Shown here: piece by piece, positions 23,698 through 34,926 of the stretch
How positions within the stretch are numbered: position 1 is the first letter of the stretch
Layout: each line of letters opens with the position of its first letter
Assembly: GCA_018902385.1 (NCBI GenBank)
Contig: JABSSW010000002.1
Coordinates: 62,001-126,000 of the forward strand
Direction of reading: 5' to 3'
DNA: 64,000 nt
DNA from: Physcia stellaris
Lineage: Eukaryota > Ascomycota > Lecanoromycetes > Caliciales > Physciaceae
The notes under the pieces: model-generated
Told to the model about the DNA's origin: nothing
Database searches by the model: none
Seen by the model: the letters and a program-made list of their open reading frames with translations, nothing else
Made by a program: the position numbers and the translations under genes

Positions 23698-26399
23698 ATG
23701 ATCATGTACGGGCTTTGTTACTCACTTCTACTCGCGTCAGGGTGGCTACTTCCAGCTTCTGGCCATCCTAGCCATGTCTTCAGGTCACCTGCGCAAGTGG
23801 ACGAGCCATTGGTGCTCCGCCCTATCAACTTGAGGGCGTACGAGTCTGCCACGGGCTTGCATCGAAGAGAAGAGGAACAGGATGATTTTTCTGACCTTGA
23901 CCCTAAGACCCAATCGCAACTGATATATGGACGACCAGGCGGTATGTATTGAAGTAGGCATTTTTGCGTGCTGTAACTGATAGATCAACAACTAGATGGC
24001 GGTCAGTTGCTGTTTGCCAACATGACACTGTATGCGCCGGATGGGTTGCCAATTGTGTTGATGGAACGCTTTGAGGGTCTTACTTCTTCGGTTGATTGCA
24101 AAGGCGATGATGGTGCCATGTCTCTTACATTCAAATCGAGGAAAGCATACAATTATGCATTGAAGATTTGGAGCCACGTCAACGAGGACGATGATAAACA
24201 GTTCTTGTTGATAGCCAATCATGACGGGTGTGGACCTGACGATGAGCGACAGCCTTACAAGTAAGCTGAACGCTTTCCGGACTCGGGCTCGGACGTTTCT
24301 GTTACTAAAGAATGACTTTAGGGTTTCCAGCGTTAAAGAGGATGCGGCTGATCTCACCATCAGTATGGCAACCAAGTCTACAGAGTGGTCTGAGGTTGCT
24401 GGCTCATACGACCTCGATTTCGGGAAGGCGATTCCACACAAGCCGTCCCCCAATCTCAAGCCTCGTGGGTTCTGGGGCGATATTGCCAACGTGGGAGAGG
24501 GAGCCTTAGATGCTCTCCAGGGTACTACAGATATCAGCAAGAGTGTGACTTTCGATGTGGATGTTGGGAAGTCCGGACAAAAAACGAACATCTACACTGA
24601 CAACAAAGGGCGTTTCTCTATTGACTGTGTCGACTGTTACATTACTGGAAGCTGGCAAGTGCAAGGCCATCTCACGGTCGAGCATTTTGTATTACAAGAT
24701 CTCACCTTGGAAGCTACACCTAGCAATTTCCAGGCGAAGCTAGAGCTTGAAGCAACTGTTACATCAAGTAAAGAGCCCGACACTCTGCAGAGCAGCAAAG
24801 AGATCTTCTCCGCACCCATTCCAGGGGCGGGTATCAGCGTCACTGGGATCTTCAAGCTTGGTGCCACGTATGTTATTCTCAAGAACATTCCTTCATCTAA
24901 GCTTCTTCAATCAAATATCAAGACATTTTATGCGAGCGCCTACTCCAAGACATGTTTTATAACTCAACGTTTACCAGGGGTTGGAAATGCTGACCATGGA
25001 TTGTAGGGTCTCCTACGATGTTGGTACCAGTGCGACCTTTGCTGGCACTGCAACTGCAGACTTTGGGCTCCAAGCCAGTCTTCCCAACGGTGCAAAAGTT
25101 GTCGCAGATATCAACAATCCAGAAAAAAGTTCAGCTACAGGTTGGCAGGGATCTTCGCTCACTCCAATATTCGATGTGACGAAGCTGTCTGCGTCAATTA
25201 CGCTGGCGGCGTACTCGCAGCCTAAGATCGCCTTTGGTGTTGAGCTGATCAAGGTTGGTAATGTCGATGTGGCAGTGACCATGAAGCTTCCAGAAATATC
25301 ATCGACGTTATCGGCTTCTTACGGTATGCAACTCCATGTGTGCGGAGGGAGCTGGCTAATTTGATGTAGACCAGGACGGCGTATGCGGTGAAGGCACTTC
25401 CAAGACAGGGGTGAAATTAGAGAACAAAGCAACCGAGTCCCTCAGCGTACAGATCGACCTCGACTTGGGTGATGACAATCCGAAACCTTCGTGGTCCAAG
25501 TCGTTGCTCGACTTTTCCCAACCCCTTGGTTCGGAGTGTTTACCCCTGAATATTCCAGGCCTTGGACCAGGTCCCACGACTCCGGCTGCACCCTCACCGT
25601 CAGGTACCTCTGGTGGTTCGTCTCAAGGAACTTGCACCCCACCAGGGAAAACGGGCATATGTCAAAAGACGAGTGTCTCCTGCGCTGGAGACTACGTATC
25701 CGGGTATTGCCCAGGCGCAGCTGACGTACAGTGCTGTACCGATGTGAGCCCCTCGCCTGCTACATCAGCTGCAGCCGCCACGCCTACAACTTGCAAACCA
25801 CCTGGGAAGACAGGCATCTGCCAGAAAACGAGTGTTTCCTGTGCGGGCGACTACATATCCGGGTATTGCCCTGGGGCAGCGAACATTCAGTGCTGTCCCG
25901 ATGTAGCTTCTTCACCTGCAACCCCCACAACATGTAAACCCCCGGGAAAACTGGTATCTGCCAGAGTACCAGCACGACTTGCAGTGGTGGAGACTACATC
26001 TCTGGATACTGCCCTGGGGCGGCCAACATTCAATGCTGTCCTGACGCGGATCCAACATCCACCACTGCAGCTGCAAACGCTTCTCCGACGACTTGCACGC
26101 CACCGGGGAAATCGGGTATTTGTCAAAGCACAAGCTTGACTTGTGCTGGTGGGAGCTATATCAGCGGATACTGTCCGGGTGATGACAACATAAGTAAGTC
26201 TTCTTGAAGTATTCGTATTCACGCGAAGTCTTCATACACTATCAGATGCATTACAAAAAAAGTAAAAGGTGACCACTTGAGATCAGAGATGCTGACCGTG
26301 AAATCACTTACAGAATGCTGCCCTGATGTTCCAACAAGCGGCGGAGGCGGTTGCAAGATGAGAAGGGATCGGTTTGGAAAGAGAATAATTGCTTGTTAG
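23698..26399 (+). CDS. Secreted protein with four tandem 6-Cys modules (one-base frameshift)
   Basis: Six exons are inferred: 23698-23941, 23996-24260, 24322-24867, 25007-25323, 25370-26193 and 26314-26399. The first 25 residues are a signal peptide (GLCYSLLLASGWLLPASG). A large N-terminal region of about 550 residues follows, of the kind found in secreted fungal proteins of unknown function (CVDCYITGSWQVQGHL and beta-rich stretches). Four tandem modules come next, each C-x8-C-x6-C-x8-C-x7-CC (core PPGKTGIC ... SGYCPG), similar to Cys-rich modules attached to some fungal cell-wall-active enzymes. The third module shifts frame at 25938-25952. The exon sum is 2282, and one restored base gives 761 codons with modules 3 and 4 in frame. 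It is either a recent mutation or an assembly error. The role is unknown; extracellular binding is plausible. Confidence 0.75.
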
Positions 26400-26803
26400 T
26401 CTAGAGACTTCGAGACGCCGAAGACCAAGCAGAGTCTCGTCGCATCCTGCGGTTTATCTGTAACTATGAGCGTACGCAAGCGTTGACGACCATTGGAGAC
26501 CAACACTACATAGCAGCAGCCTGCTCAAGTAAATGACCATTATAATGCAGAATCCAATACTCAAGGGTTCCTAGAAGTGCAACTGGCTACATTTCCATGG
26601 CTCATTATTGACTACTGTATGATCGCGCTTTCCTACATGTAGCTGACCAGGTTGAAATGACTAGGTACTCGCCTAAGTAGTAGAGGACTAGTAGGTAGTA
26701 TCAACGGCTTTTGCCGGCTGAAGTAGACGCCAAGCCTTTGCTATCTAATCTGTCTACAGTCCCCTGCCCGCTGCTTACTTCTTGTCGCAAAACACATCTC
26801 AGT
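26400..26803. other. Intergenic
   Basis: This is the 3' region of the upstream gene and promoter of the next. Nothing specific is recognised. Confidence 0.5.
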
Positions 26804-27966
26804 ATGTCGCCAGATCCTACATCTCGTCGCTCTAGAAGCCCACGAGATGCCGAAATCCCCCAATCGAGAATCCGACGACGTTCACGGTCCCCCCACCACA
26901 CCCATCATCACTCGTCTCGCAAACGTCCCCGCCATGACCGCCCTGGGTCAGTCACCTTACCCGAGAACGCGCAGCCCATTAGCAAGCATGATTCCAAGCG
27001 ATACAGATCAATGTTCGCCTTGTACCTCGAGGTTCAGAAACAGCTCGACATCAACGAACTACCTGAGGAAGAAGTGAGAGGGCGCTGGAAGAGCTTTGTT
27101 GGAAAGTGGTAAGCTACCCTTTCATCACCACCACCACCCCGCGCGCTTTGTCTGCAGAGAAACAAATTCCAAGCAGCTAACATGTGGAGGAATCGTGGAG
27201 AACTAGCCCAAGGCTGGTATGGACCACAGATGTTCGCAAAGGCGGAGCAATTCGTCGCTGAAGCCGAGCCGCGCGCGCCAGCCATCCAACGTGAACCTCT
27301 GCCTCTTGATCGAAGAAAAGATAAGCAGAAAGAGGAAGAGCAAGAGCAAGAGAGCAGCGACGATGACATGCCTGGCCCCGCACTGCCGGGCGAGCAATCT
27401 GCGCTCAGTGGCAGGAACACGAAATCCGGGCCCGCGATCCCAACCCTCCAAGACCTAGAGCTCAAGCGAGGTAAAGCCCCCCCCCCTTCCTTGCACCTCC
27501 TCTACCCGCCACAGCATCTAACGCCCCCACCACAGAACTCGCCGCAGAAGACGCCACAAGCCAGCACGCCCACCTCCGCACCCTCCGCCGCCTCGACCGC
27601 CTTACCCAAACCGAGCGTCTCGACGACCTCACGCCCCGCGCGGAAGCCGGCTCCAAAGACCGCCTGCTGGAGAAGAAGCGCGAGAAAGCGGACTCGAACC
27701 GGGCGTTCGCGTCCGCGAAGACGGAAGCTGGGGGCGTGGAGGAGGTCGCGGAGGCGGAGCTGCTGGGGGGTGATGAGGATGGGGTGGAAGGTTTGAAGCG
27801 GCAGAAGCGGGAGGTGGAGAGGAAGAGGAATGAGAGGGAGGTTAGAAGGGATGAGGTGCTCAGGGCGAGGCAGGTGGAGAGGGAGGAGAGGGTTAGGGAG
27901 TATAGGGAGAAGGAGGAACGGACGATGAGTGGGTTGGTCGCGTTGGCGAGGGCGAGGTTTGGGTAG
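26804..27966 (+). CDS. Conserved charged SR-type nuclear protein (HEL117-like)
   Basis: Three exons are inferred: 26804-27108, 27190-27470 and 27536-27966, totalling 339 codons. The N-terminus is Arg/Ser-rich (SRRSRSPRDAEIP, RRRSRSPHH) with basic tracts typical of nuclear RNA-processing factors. A conserved block SKRYRSMFALYLEVQKQLDI to GKWNRGELAQGWY follows and spans the first splice junction. The last 110 residues are a highly charged helical or coiled-coil region (KRQKREVERKRNEREVRRDE) ending TMSGLVALARARFG. This layout matches a fungal protein often labelled RNA helicase HEL117-like, although no helicase motifs are visible, so the label should not be read as a function. ATG 26804 is chosen because it precedes the SR region; the upstream open frame has no ATG. 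Confidence 0.8.
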
Positions 27967-28204
27967 GGTGTTGGGATTGAATGTCTTGTGTTTGGGACGC
28001 GTGCTAGGGTGCTGGTGAGGCGATGTTCGGATGGAGTTTATCATCGATGTCTGGGTGGGAGGACTTGGGAGTATGGGGAAACCAGTAAGGTGACAGAATT
28101 GTCCTGAACCGACGACTCTCAGGAGCTTATCTGGAGTTTAAGCTACCTAGGATCCCATGACTTGGTTGCGCTGTATGGCTATCTTCGCCTCTAACTACAC
28201 TAGT

Positions 28205-29193
28205 TCAGACCTCAACAGCGACCACATACATCTTCACACTCCCCAAATCCCTGTCCAGATGCACCTCAGCGCTCAGCCTCCCCGTCTGCGCCGGTACACT
28301 CGCCAAACCAATCTGCGTACAATTCCCACACCTCTGAGATATAGCTTTTGGCGCTTGCCACAGGCCGCCCTGCAGCCTATCCCCCTCAACCAACGCCTTG
28401 AAACTCAGACTCTGTGCCCTCACCTCCTTAGCGCCATCATCCCCCCTCAAAGCAATCTTCACAGCATACCCCCTCCCCCGCGGTACCTCAACCGCCGACT
28501 GAATCGTCCTCGTCACTTCCCGTTCACTTCCCCCTGCCCCAACTTCTTCTCCTCCGCCTCCTCTAAGCCCATCTACCCCCAATACCCCTCCCGATCCCGT
28601 AACTCCAGCACCCTTCCCCTGCAAATTAACGCAGACCGCATAATGCCTCCTCTCCTGAGTCGCCACCCCGTCTAGACAGAGCTCCTCCTCCCTACAAGAG
28701 CCGTACTGGACCTCGTAGGGGACGCCGGGCGGGAGCGGGCGGTCGGGGTAGCAGAAGCGGCGCCAGGCGAGGGAGGAGCCCGTGCGTTGGGCGTTGCATT
28801 CCGAGGAGATGGTGAAGGCGTTTGGGGGCAGATTATGCGGTGGGTTATTGGGGGGACGTTGGGAATGGAGGGTGAGATGGTGAGGGCGTGTGGGGCGTGG
28901 ATGACGGTGAGGTTTGTGGAGGGAGCGGAGGCGAGGGTTATTGTTAGGGGGATGCTGTTGGGGTGTGAGGTTAGCATTTGGGGTTGATGGGTAGTAGAGA
29001 TGGAGTGGGTGGATCCGTACAGAGTGCTATCATTGCTTTTTGGTTGTATCAGTCCTGGGTGAGTGATATGTTCCTCGCGTCGTTTTATGTAGTCGGGGCT
29101 CGTCCCCGAGAACCTCTCATGCCGGGCAACAGTGTCTGCGGTAGCTTGTAGTGTGAAGAAGATGAAGGCTAGAGAGATAGTACTGATATGCAT
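28205..29193 (-). CDS. Secreted protein, family paralogous to the gene at 43160 (one-base frameshift)
   Basis: The frame starts at ATG 29193 with a signal peptide (MHISTISLAFIFFTLQATAD). A Ser/Thr/Pro-rich segment of about 90 residues follows, then a Cys-containing domain (SSECNAQRTGSSLAWRRFCY, GVPYEVQYGSC) and a C-terminal beta-rich part with RCGNCTQIGLASVP. Two frames are joined near 28833-28840 in a run of five C on the minus strand. One additional base gives 330 codons with the Cys-rich domain in frame. No splice pair explains the shift. The C-terminal part aligns with the gene at 43160-44209. The function is unknown; an extracellular role is inferred from the signal peptide. Confidence 0.65.
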
Positions 29194-31239
29194 GGTTTTC
29201 CTTTAGCTGTCGATTAACACTGCTAACTATCTCGTGCTGTTGCATGGATAAGGTGCAATCCTTCAAAATCCCAGTATATCGTGCAGATCTCCTGCATATC
29301 TTGGTCGCGAAACGCATAGTCGCTTGAATCTGTCAGCTCCCGTTGTCCGGATTGGGAATATGCCTCGTCGCCTACAGGCGCGTTTTCCCGAGGGCTGCGT
29401 GATTTCCGTGAGGTGGGCGGGCGGTCGATTTGATACGTTAGGAGAGGCTATTCTATGACATGTTGAGATCTTAGACATGCTGAAACATTTGACTTACAGA
29501 TTCGGCGCTCACACGTACATACGAAGGTACTTATTGAAGCCCAGTTGTTTTTGGAAATATCCTAGAGGCGGAATCTACCATGCATTTCTTTTCCAGGTCA
29601 AACGCACGGTACCGTGATTGATGTTGTGACAAACGCTGCGCAGATTGAGAGATCGACTCCAGCTTCCGAATATTGTATCCCATCGTCAGGAGACGGCTGG
29701 CACGCGCAGCCGGATGATGTTCCAGTACAGTCGTATGCCAGGCCAGGCCAGGCCATTGAACAGGTTCTAATGTAACGACACCATTTATACTGAGGTCTGA
29801 ATGATGGCAAGAACTGAAGCATGGATAATAAGTTGGGAACGCGTGCACACTGGACTACGTAGAAGGAAAGAGCACAGCATAGCTTTCGAGAACTGGCTCG
29901 AAAAAGGAGAACACCAACAAACAGGAGGTCAATCACCAACCAAATTTGTCCTGTTGAGAGTACTTCCCACCGGAAGACTAAAACGCTGGACGCGACTACG
30001 ACACTTGACTGAATAACATCAAGCTGCCTTTTACTGCTCTGATTAACGTGTATTGGCAGAGAAGCGGTTCTACAGTGCTCATTCGGGACGATGGCGCCAA
30101 CAGATGATGGGAGATACACTGAGATAGCATGATCCTTGAGGAATGCAAAAACTACTCAACGTCTTCGGAGGTTGAGTATGGGGTTGCACGGATTGTGGTG
30201 TTTGTGGCATGCTATCTGAATGGCCTCGGTGTTGGGAAGGTCCAGGAAGCACAGAGGTTGGGAAATTTGGTAGCCTGGGATGAAGAGACAAAAGCAGCAA
30301 GCCACTAGCAGAACATGCTTCTTAGCCTGAAACTCTTGGCCGATTGCAGCTGAAAGGCAAACCGATGACACGTTGCTATTGGCTGCGATTGGCGCGAATC
30401 GGGACCCCTTTCACAAGCGTGCCGTTGCCTCGGATTCTGGCTCGATGCCGAGGCGACGCTGAGTGCATATTGGCGCAGCAGCTAGTCCCATTTCAAGTTA
30501 GCTTTCTTGCTCATTTTTCAAGCGGCCACTCTCAGTGGTGGCTCAGTCAGCACTATAAAGAGGACTCTTCCCCCCCGCGATCGACTTGTGGAATTTCTCG
30601 CTTAACCCTAACTCGAGACTGACGTGTCCCCCTCCACGTCAAAAGTTCTCACTCCTCTATCACAACCCATCTTCGACTCCACGTTCACAACTACCCGGTC
30701 GCATCTGTTTTCTTTCTACACGGCACTACGCTGTTAATTAATACAAATTGAAAGGCTCACTGCAGAGTCTTTCCGCTCTCTTCCAGCTCTCACCAGTCCC
30801 ACCTTCCGATTTGATTTAGCGACCTCTTTGTGACCCGTGCGACTCCTTCAATCCCTCGCCGCTAACCCATCCTAAACATCATCATCTCTTCACTTTCACG
30901 ACACCGACAGTTTCAGTGCTATCTGGTATCGCACTACCGGACTGTCGTCGCGCAATAAGTGAAGAGTGTCGGAAGTGCGTGTCAAGCGCAGTGGTTGTTG
31001 GGGAGACATTCGCTTGTTCATCTCCCACAAACGGTACGGATCTCACCTACAAACAATCTCGACCTCGAAATTCCATCGGTGTCCACCTCACCAACCCTGC
31101 TGTTCAAGCCTTGATATTTTGGCTGGACTTGGAGCCGCTGTCTTTACGAGCTGAATCTAACGGCGCACATCGCAGACTGCCTACCTCACTTCACTTCAAC
31201 CCTCCGCTTCAAGGCACTTGATCTCAGATCTACTTCAAA
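29194..31239. other. Intergenic region and TBP promoter/leader
   Basis: The 2-kb region has no supportable gene. Its right part is CT-rich and looks like a fungal promoter and long 5' leader for the TBP gene. Open frames here lack ATG starts or coding character. Confidence 0.55.
30554..30559 (+). promoter_or_regulatory. Candidate TATA box upstream of TBP gene
   Basis: The hexamer TATAAA occurs in CAGCACTATAAAGAGGAC, followed by pyrimidine-rich sequence. It lies about 690 bp before the TBP start codon, so if used it implies a long leader, possibly with an intron. Confidence 0.35.
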
Positions 31240-32194
31240 ATGGAGGCTTCCCTCAACACACACCCTTCCACCGCAATCCAGGCTTCGGCCTTCACCTCGC
31301 CTGCCAGCTTATCCTTCCCAGGTGGAGCTGGAGACCTGACGCCCCCTTCTGAGAAAGATGGACATGTCCAGGCAAATGGCGCGAGCGCGTACACCGGACA
31401 GCAGTCCAAAGGAGGAGATGCCATCAACGGCAACGGGGTGACTCCCACGACTCCTGCTGCGACTCCAGGTGCTGGACAGGGTGTGAGTGGGATTGTGCCG
31501 ACCTTGCAGTGAGTATGACCCTGTGTTGCCTCATTTGATTCATGAGGCTTAATGGCATACCATTCAAGGAACATCGTTTCTACCATCAACCTTGCATGCC
31601 GCTTGGATCTTAAGACCATTGCGCTCCATGCGAGGAACGCTGAATACAATCCTAAGGTACTGCTAACGAACCATGCCAAAGCTTCTACTTTGTGCTAAAC
31701 ATTTCATCTAGCGTTTCGCGGCCGTCATCATGCGCATTCGCGAACCGAAGACCACAGCTTTGATCTTTGCCTCGGGCAAGATGGTCGTTACTGGCGCCAA
31801 GTCCGAAGATGACTCGAAGCTTGCGTCACGCAAATATGCTAGGATCATCCAGAAGCTGGGGTTCAACGCAAAGTTTACGGATTTCAAAATCCAGAACATC
31901 GTTGGCTCTTGTGACATCAAGTTCCCGATCCGTCTCGAAGGGCTTGCTAGCCGTCATCACCACTTCAGCTCATATGAGCCTGAACTGTTCCCTGGTCTTA
32001 TCTACCGTATGATCAAGCCCAAAATTGTCCTCCTGATCTTCGTCAGTGGCAAGATCGTCTTGACAGGGGCCAAGGTTCGAGAGGAGATATACCAAGCCTT
32101 CGAGCTGATCTACCCTGTGCTTACCGGTATGTTCGGTCCTGAAACAGCACATGCACCTCCGCTAATCACAGAACCAGACTTTCGGAAAGTTTGA
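31240..32194 (+). CDS. TBP: TATA-binding protein (TFIID subunit)
   Basis: Four exons are inferred: 31240-31508, 31569-31656, 31712-32126 and 32178-32194, totalling 262 residues. The N-terminal 85 residues are a low-complexity, poorly conserved extension. The core of about 175 residues holds the two saddle repeats. The first runs from [20 protein letters not shown] through [20 protein letters not shown], and the second from [20 protein letters not shown] through [20 protein letters not shown]. The protein ends LIYPVLTDFRKV, spliced from a 17-nt last exon. It binds TATA elements in the nucleus and nucleates transcription by RNA polymerases I, II and III. The core looks intact and full length, so the gene is probably essential and marks this as conserved genome. 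Confidence 0.97.
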
Positions 32195-33063
32195 GCGTTC
32201 TCATTCGAAGACGCACTTCAACAGGTCCGATCATTCCCATTGTACTATTACCAACCTTCGCTGTACCATAATCTACCCACTTGATGTCGTCACGGCCCCA
32301 AATAACATCGATCGCATGCAACCTGGCTGCCCTCGATGGTTCAACAAATCATAAGCACTTGCATTAAAGACGGAGTTCGTGATTTAGCGTTTCACAATTA
32401 TCACATGGCGTTCACAACATACACTAGGAAGCCGCACAAGCGTTCAGAATCCAGGGCGTTGTTTGCGCTGGCGACGGCATGGTCGAATCCCGCTTCAGCC
32501 CACGTAGTGTGCTGTCGCTGTAGTGGAGATCGGAGCCAAGTCGTCGAGAAATGGTGAAAACGGTGGAAGCACCGGTCTGCATGCTCAACCTTTGATATTC
32601 TTTGATTGATGCTCTACCCCCTCGGGTCCTCGACTCGATGAAAATGGAAGCTCGGTTTAGCTCTGACATTGGAGCCAGATAGTTAGCTGAGATAGTATTA
32701 ATACAATACTATTGCATCATAATATGCATGTGCGGGATGGTCATGAGTAAAATCGACCGTATATGTCTACATCCACATAGCCATGCGCTGTGTCAACCTA
32801 CGCTTACACCATCAGACCGTTTCGAACATTGCAGTGACCGAACTGATGCTTTGCAATCAAGCGCGGCAGCAACGTTCAAACTTCAAATAAACCACTCATA
32901 AGTCATCCCCACCCCCTACATTAGCGCTTCGGTTTGCGACGGCTCAAAGTTGCAGAGTTTTTCAACGATGATAAAGGTATAAATCTTTTCCTTTGAATCG
33001 CAGACTCCCCTTCAGCGAACAAACCTTGAGGATAGCTGATTTTGATCTTCTCAAACCTTCGAT
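32195..33063. other. Intergenic
   Basis: This is the TBP 3' region and the promoter of the flavo-oxidase gene. No further gene is recognised. Confidence 0.5.
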
Positions 33064-34639
33064 ATGAAAGCTCCATCACAGCAGCCTGCCCCCTCTACGA
33101 TTCTCGTTGTAGGAGCCGGCGTCTTCGGCCGTGTGTCTCATGTTTTCTTTCTTCGCCCCTCGTTCAAGGTGCACTTGTAGCTAAATTCTGATTTCCGTAG
33201 TATCGACTACCCTTTCACTCCTTCTCTCCCCTAGATACAATTCAACCCGCATTACTTTGCTTGATAGCCACGCACCCATCAGTACCGCCACCAGCCATTC
33301 GGAGTCTTCCTCAGCCACAGCAGGCGACGAAGATGTAGAAGATAGCTTCAACCCTCACGGTGCCTCCGTAGATACCTCCCGCATCGTCCGTGCTGATTAC
33401 TCGAACCCAATCTACACCTCGTTGGCGTCTCAAGCTCAGGAATGCTGGCGCAGCGACGACGCACTGAGCAAGCATTACCATGAGTGTGGATTGGCCGTGG
33501 TGGGGAGTAAGGGGAAGAGTGGGTGGGATTATGTGGAGAAGAGCAGAATAAATGTCGCTGAAGGATCTGGTAAAGGAACTGGAAGACAGTCTGAGGAGAA
33601 AGAGCCAGGAGGCAAAGCTGAGAGCGTGCAAGTCTTAGAAGATGCGGACGCGATACGGAAGGCCATAGATACGGGTGGCGACAGCGGAGAAGCAGGCTAC
33701 GTGAACTGGCGTAGCGGATGGGCTGATGCAGGTGCTGCGATGACTGAGACGAGAAAGAAGGTCACCACTTTAGCCCGTCGACAAAGACGAAAGTTGTGGA
33801 AGCGCGGAAATGCCGAGCGACTGCTCCTCACCATTTCACCTACTTCGAGTGCATCCCATTCTAAGCAACGCATAAGAGGCGTTGGTCTCGCCGATGGCTC
33901 AGAGATCCAGGCTGAACTCGTGATCCTAGCATTAGGCGCCTGGTCTGGTGGTCTCCTCGATCTTCGTGGCCGAGTCGAAGCATCAGGCCAGGTCCTTGCC
34001 TACGTTCCCTTATCCAGCTCTGAAGCGCAATCCCTAAGAAAGATGCCAGTCCTCTTCAATCTCGGCACAGGAATGTTCGCTATCCCGCCTCCTCGTTCAT
34101 CATCCAATCCCCACCTCAAAATCGCACGCCACGCCTATGGCTATCGCAATCCTACCGTCATCACCGACTCCGCCACCTCGTCATCGCCCGGCGCTTCACG
34201 AACAGTCTCCCTACCATCCTCACACTTTTCCCCGATACCGCCCGAAGCGGAACACGAATGCCGGGCCTTTCTGACTGCTCTTGTGCCCTGGCTCGCGGAC
34301 CGGGCTTTTGAGAGTTCGCGGCTGTGTTGGTATGCTGATACTCCAGAAGGCAACTTTCTGGTGGATTACCATCCTGATATTGATGGCTTGTTTCTAGCAA
34401 CTGGAGACAGCGGACATGCATTCAAGTTCTTGCCGATTTTGGGTGATGAAGTTCTTAAGGCGGTCGAGGGACGATTGGAGGAAGACTTGAGGCGTTGCTG
34501 GGTATGGCCAAAGGAAACGAAGGGGTTTCAAGGGACAGAGGATGGATCAAGAGGTGGGACGAGGGGAACAATTTTAGAGGAGGAGATGAAAAGAGATCTA
34601 ACGATGGGCCAAAGAAGAAATGATGGGAGTAAGCTGTAG
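33064..34639 (+). CDS. Peroxisomal FAD-dependent amine/amino-acid oxidase (DAO family)
   Basis: Two exons are inferred (33064-33130 and 33201-34639), giving 501 residues. Residues 13-22 (ILVVGAGVFG) are the FAD-binding dinucleotide fold, and the splice continues it as LSTTLSLLL. The C-terminal half carries ALGAWSGGLLDL, RLCWYADTPEGNFLVDYHPD and LFLATGDSGHAFKFLPILGD. This block is typical of the fructosyl-amine, sarcosine and saccharopine oxidase branch. The last three residues are Ser-Lys-Leu, a type 1 peroxisomal signal, which fits an H2O2-producing oxidase. A substrate cannot be assigned. The middle (about residues 90-190) is longer and more charged than usual for the family. Confidence 0.88.
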
Positions 34640-34926
34640 TGATTGATTTACGACATACAGGGAGGAGCTTTCTCTCATGCTATTGCTCCAGACGTACGAA
34701 ATAATTTCCGAGCTACTGCGAGCCGAAAGTTTGCGGTATGCAAATTTTGCTGTTGCTTGATACCATACGCCACGTCACGCAATGGACAGAAGCGGTTCTT
34801 AATCTTCGGATTTACTATTAAACGACGACCGAAAAGTTAAAAGAAGAAAGTGTGCAGCTCAGGCGTACTCCCTTGCGACTCACTCAGACCAGAGCACAGA
34901 ATTATCCCTATCTCTGTCCACTCAAT

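Noticed and set aside
26804-27966. RNA helicase function for the HEL117-like protein
   Set aside because: No helicase motifs (no Walker A, DEAD or SAT) are present; the name is inherited from database labels.
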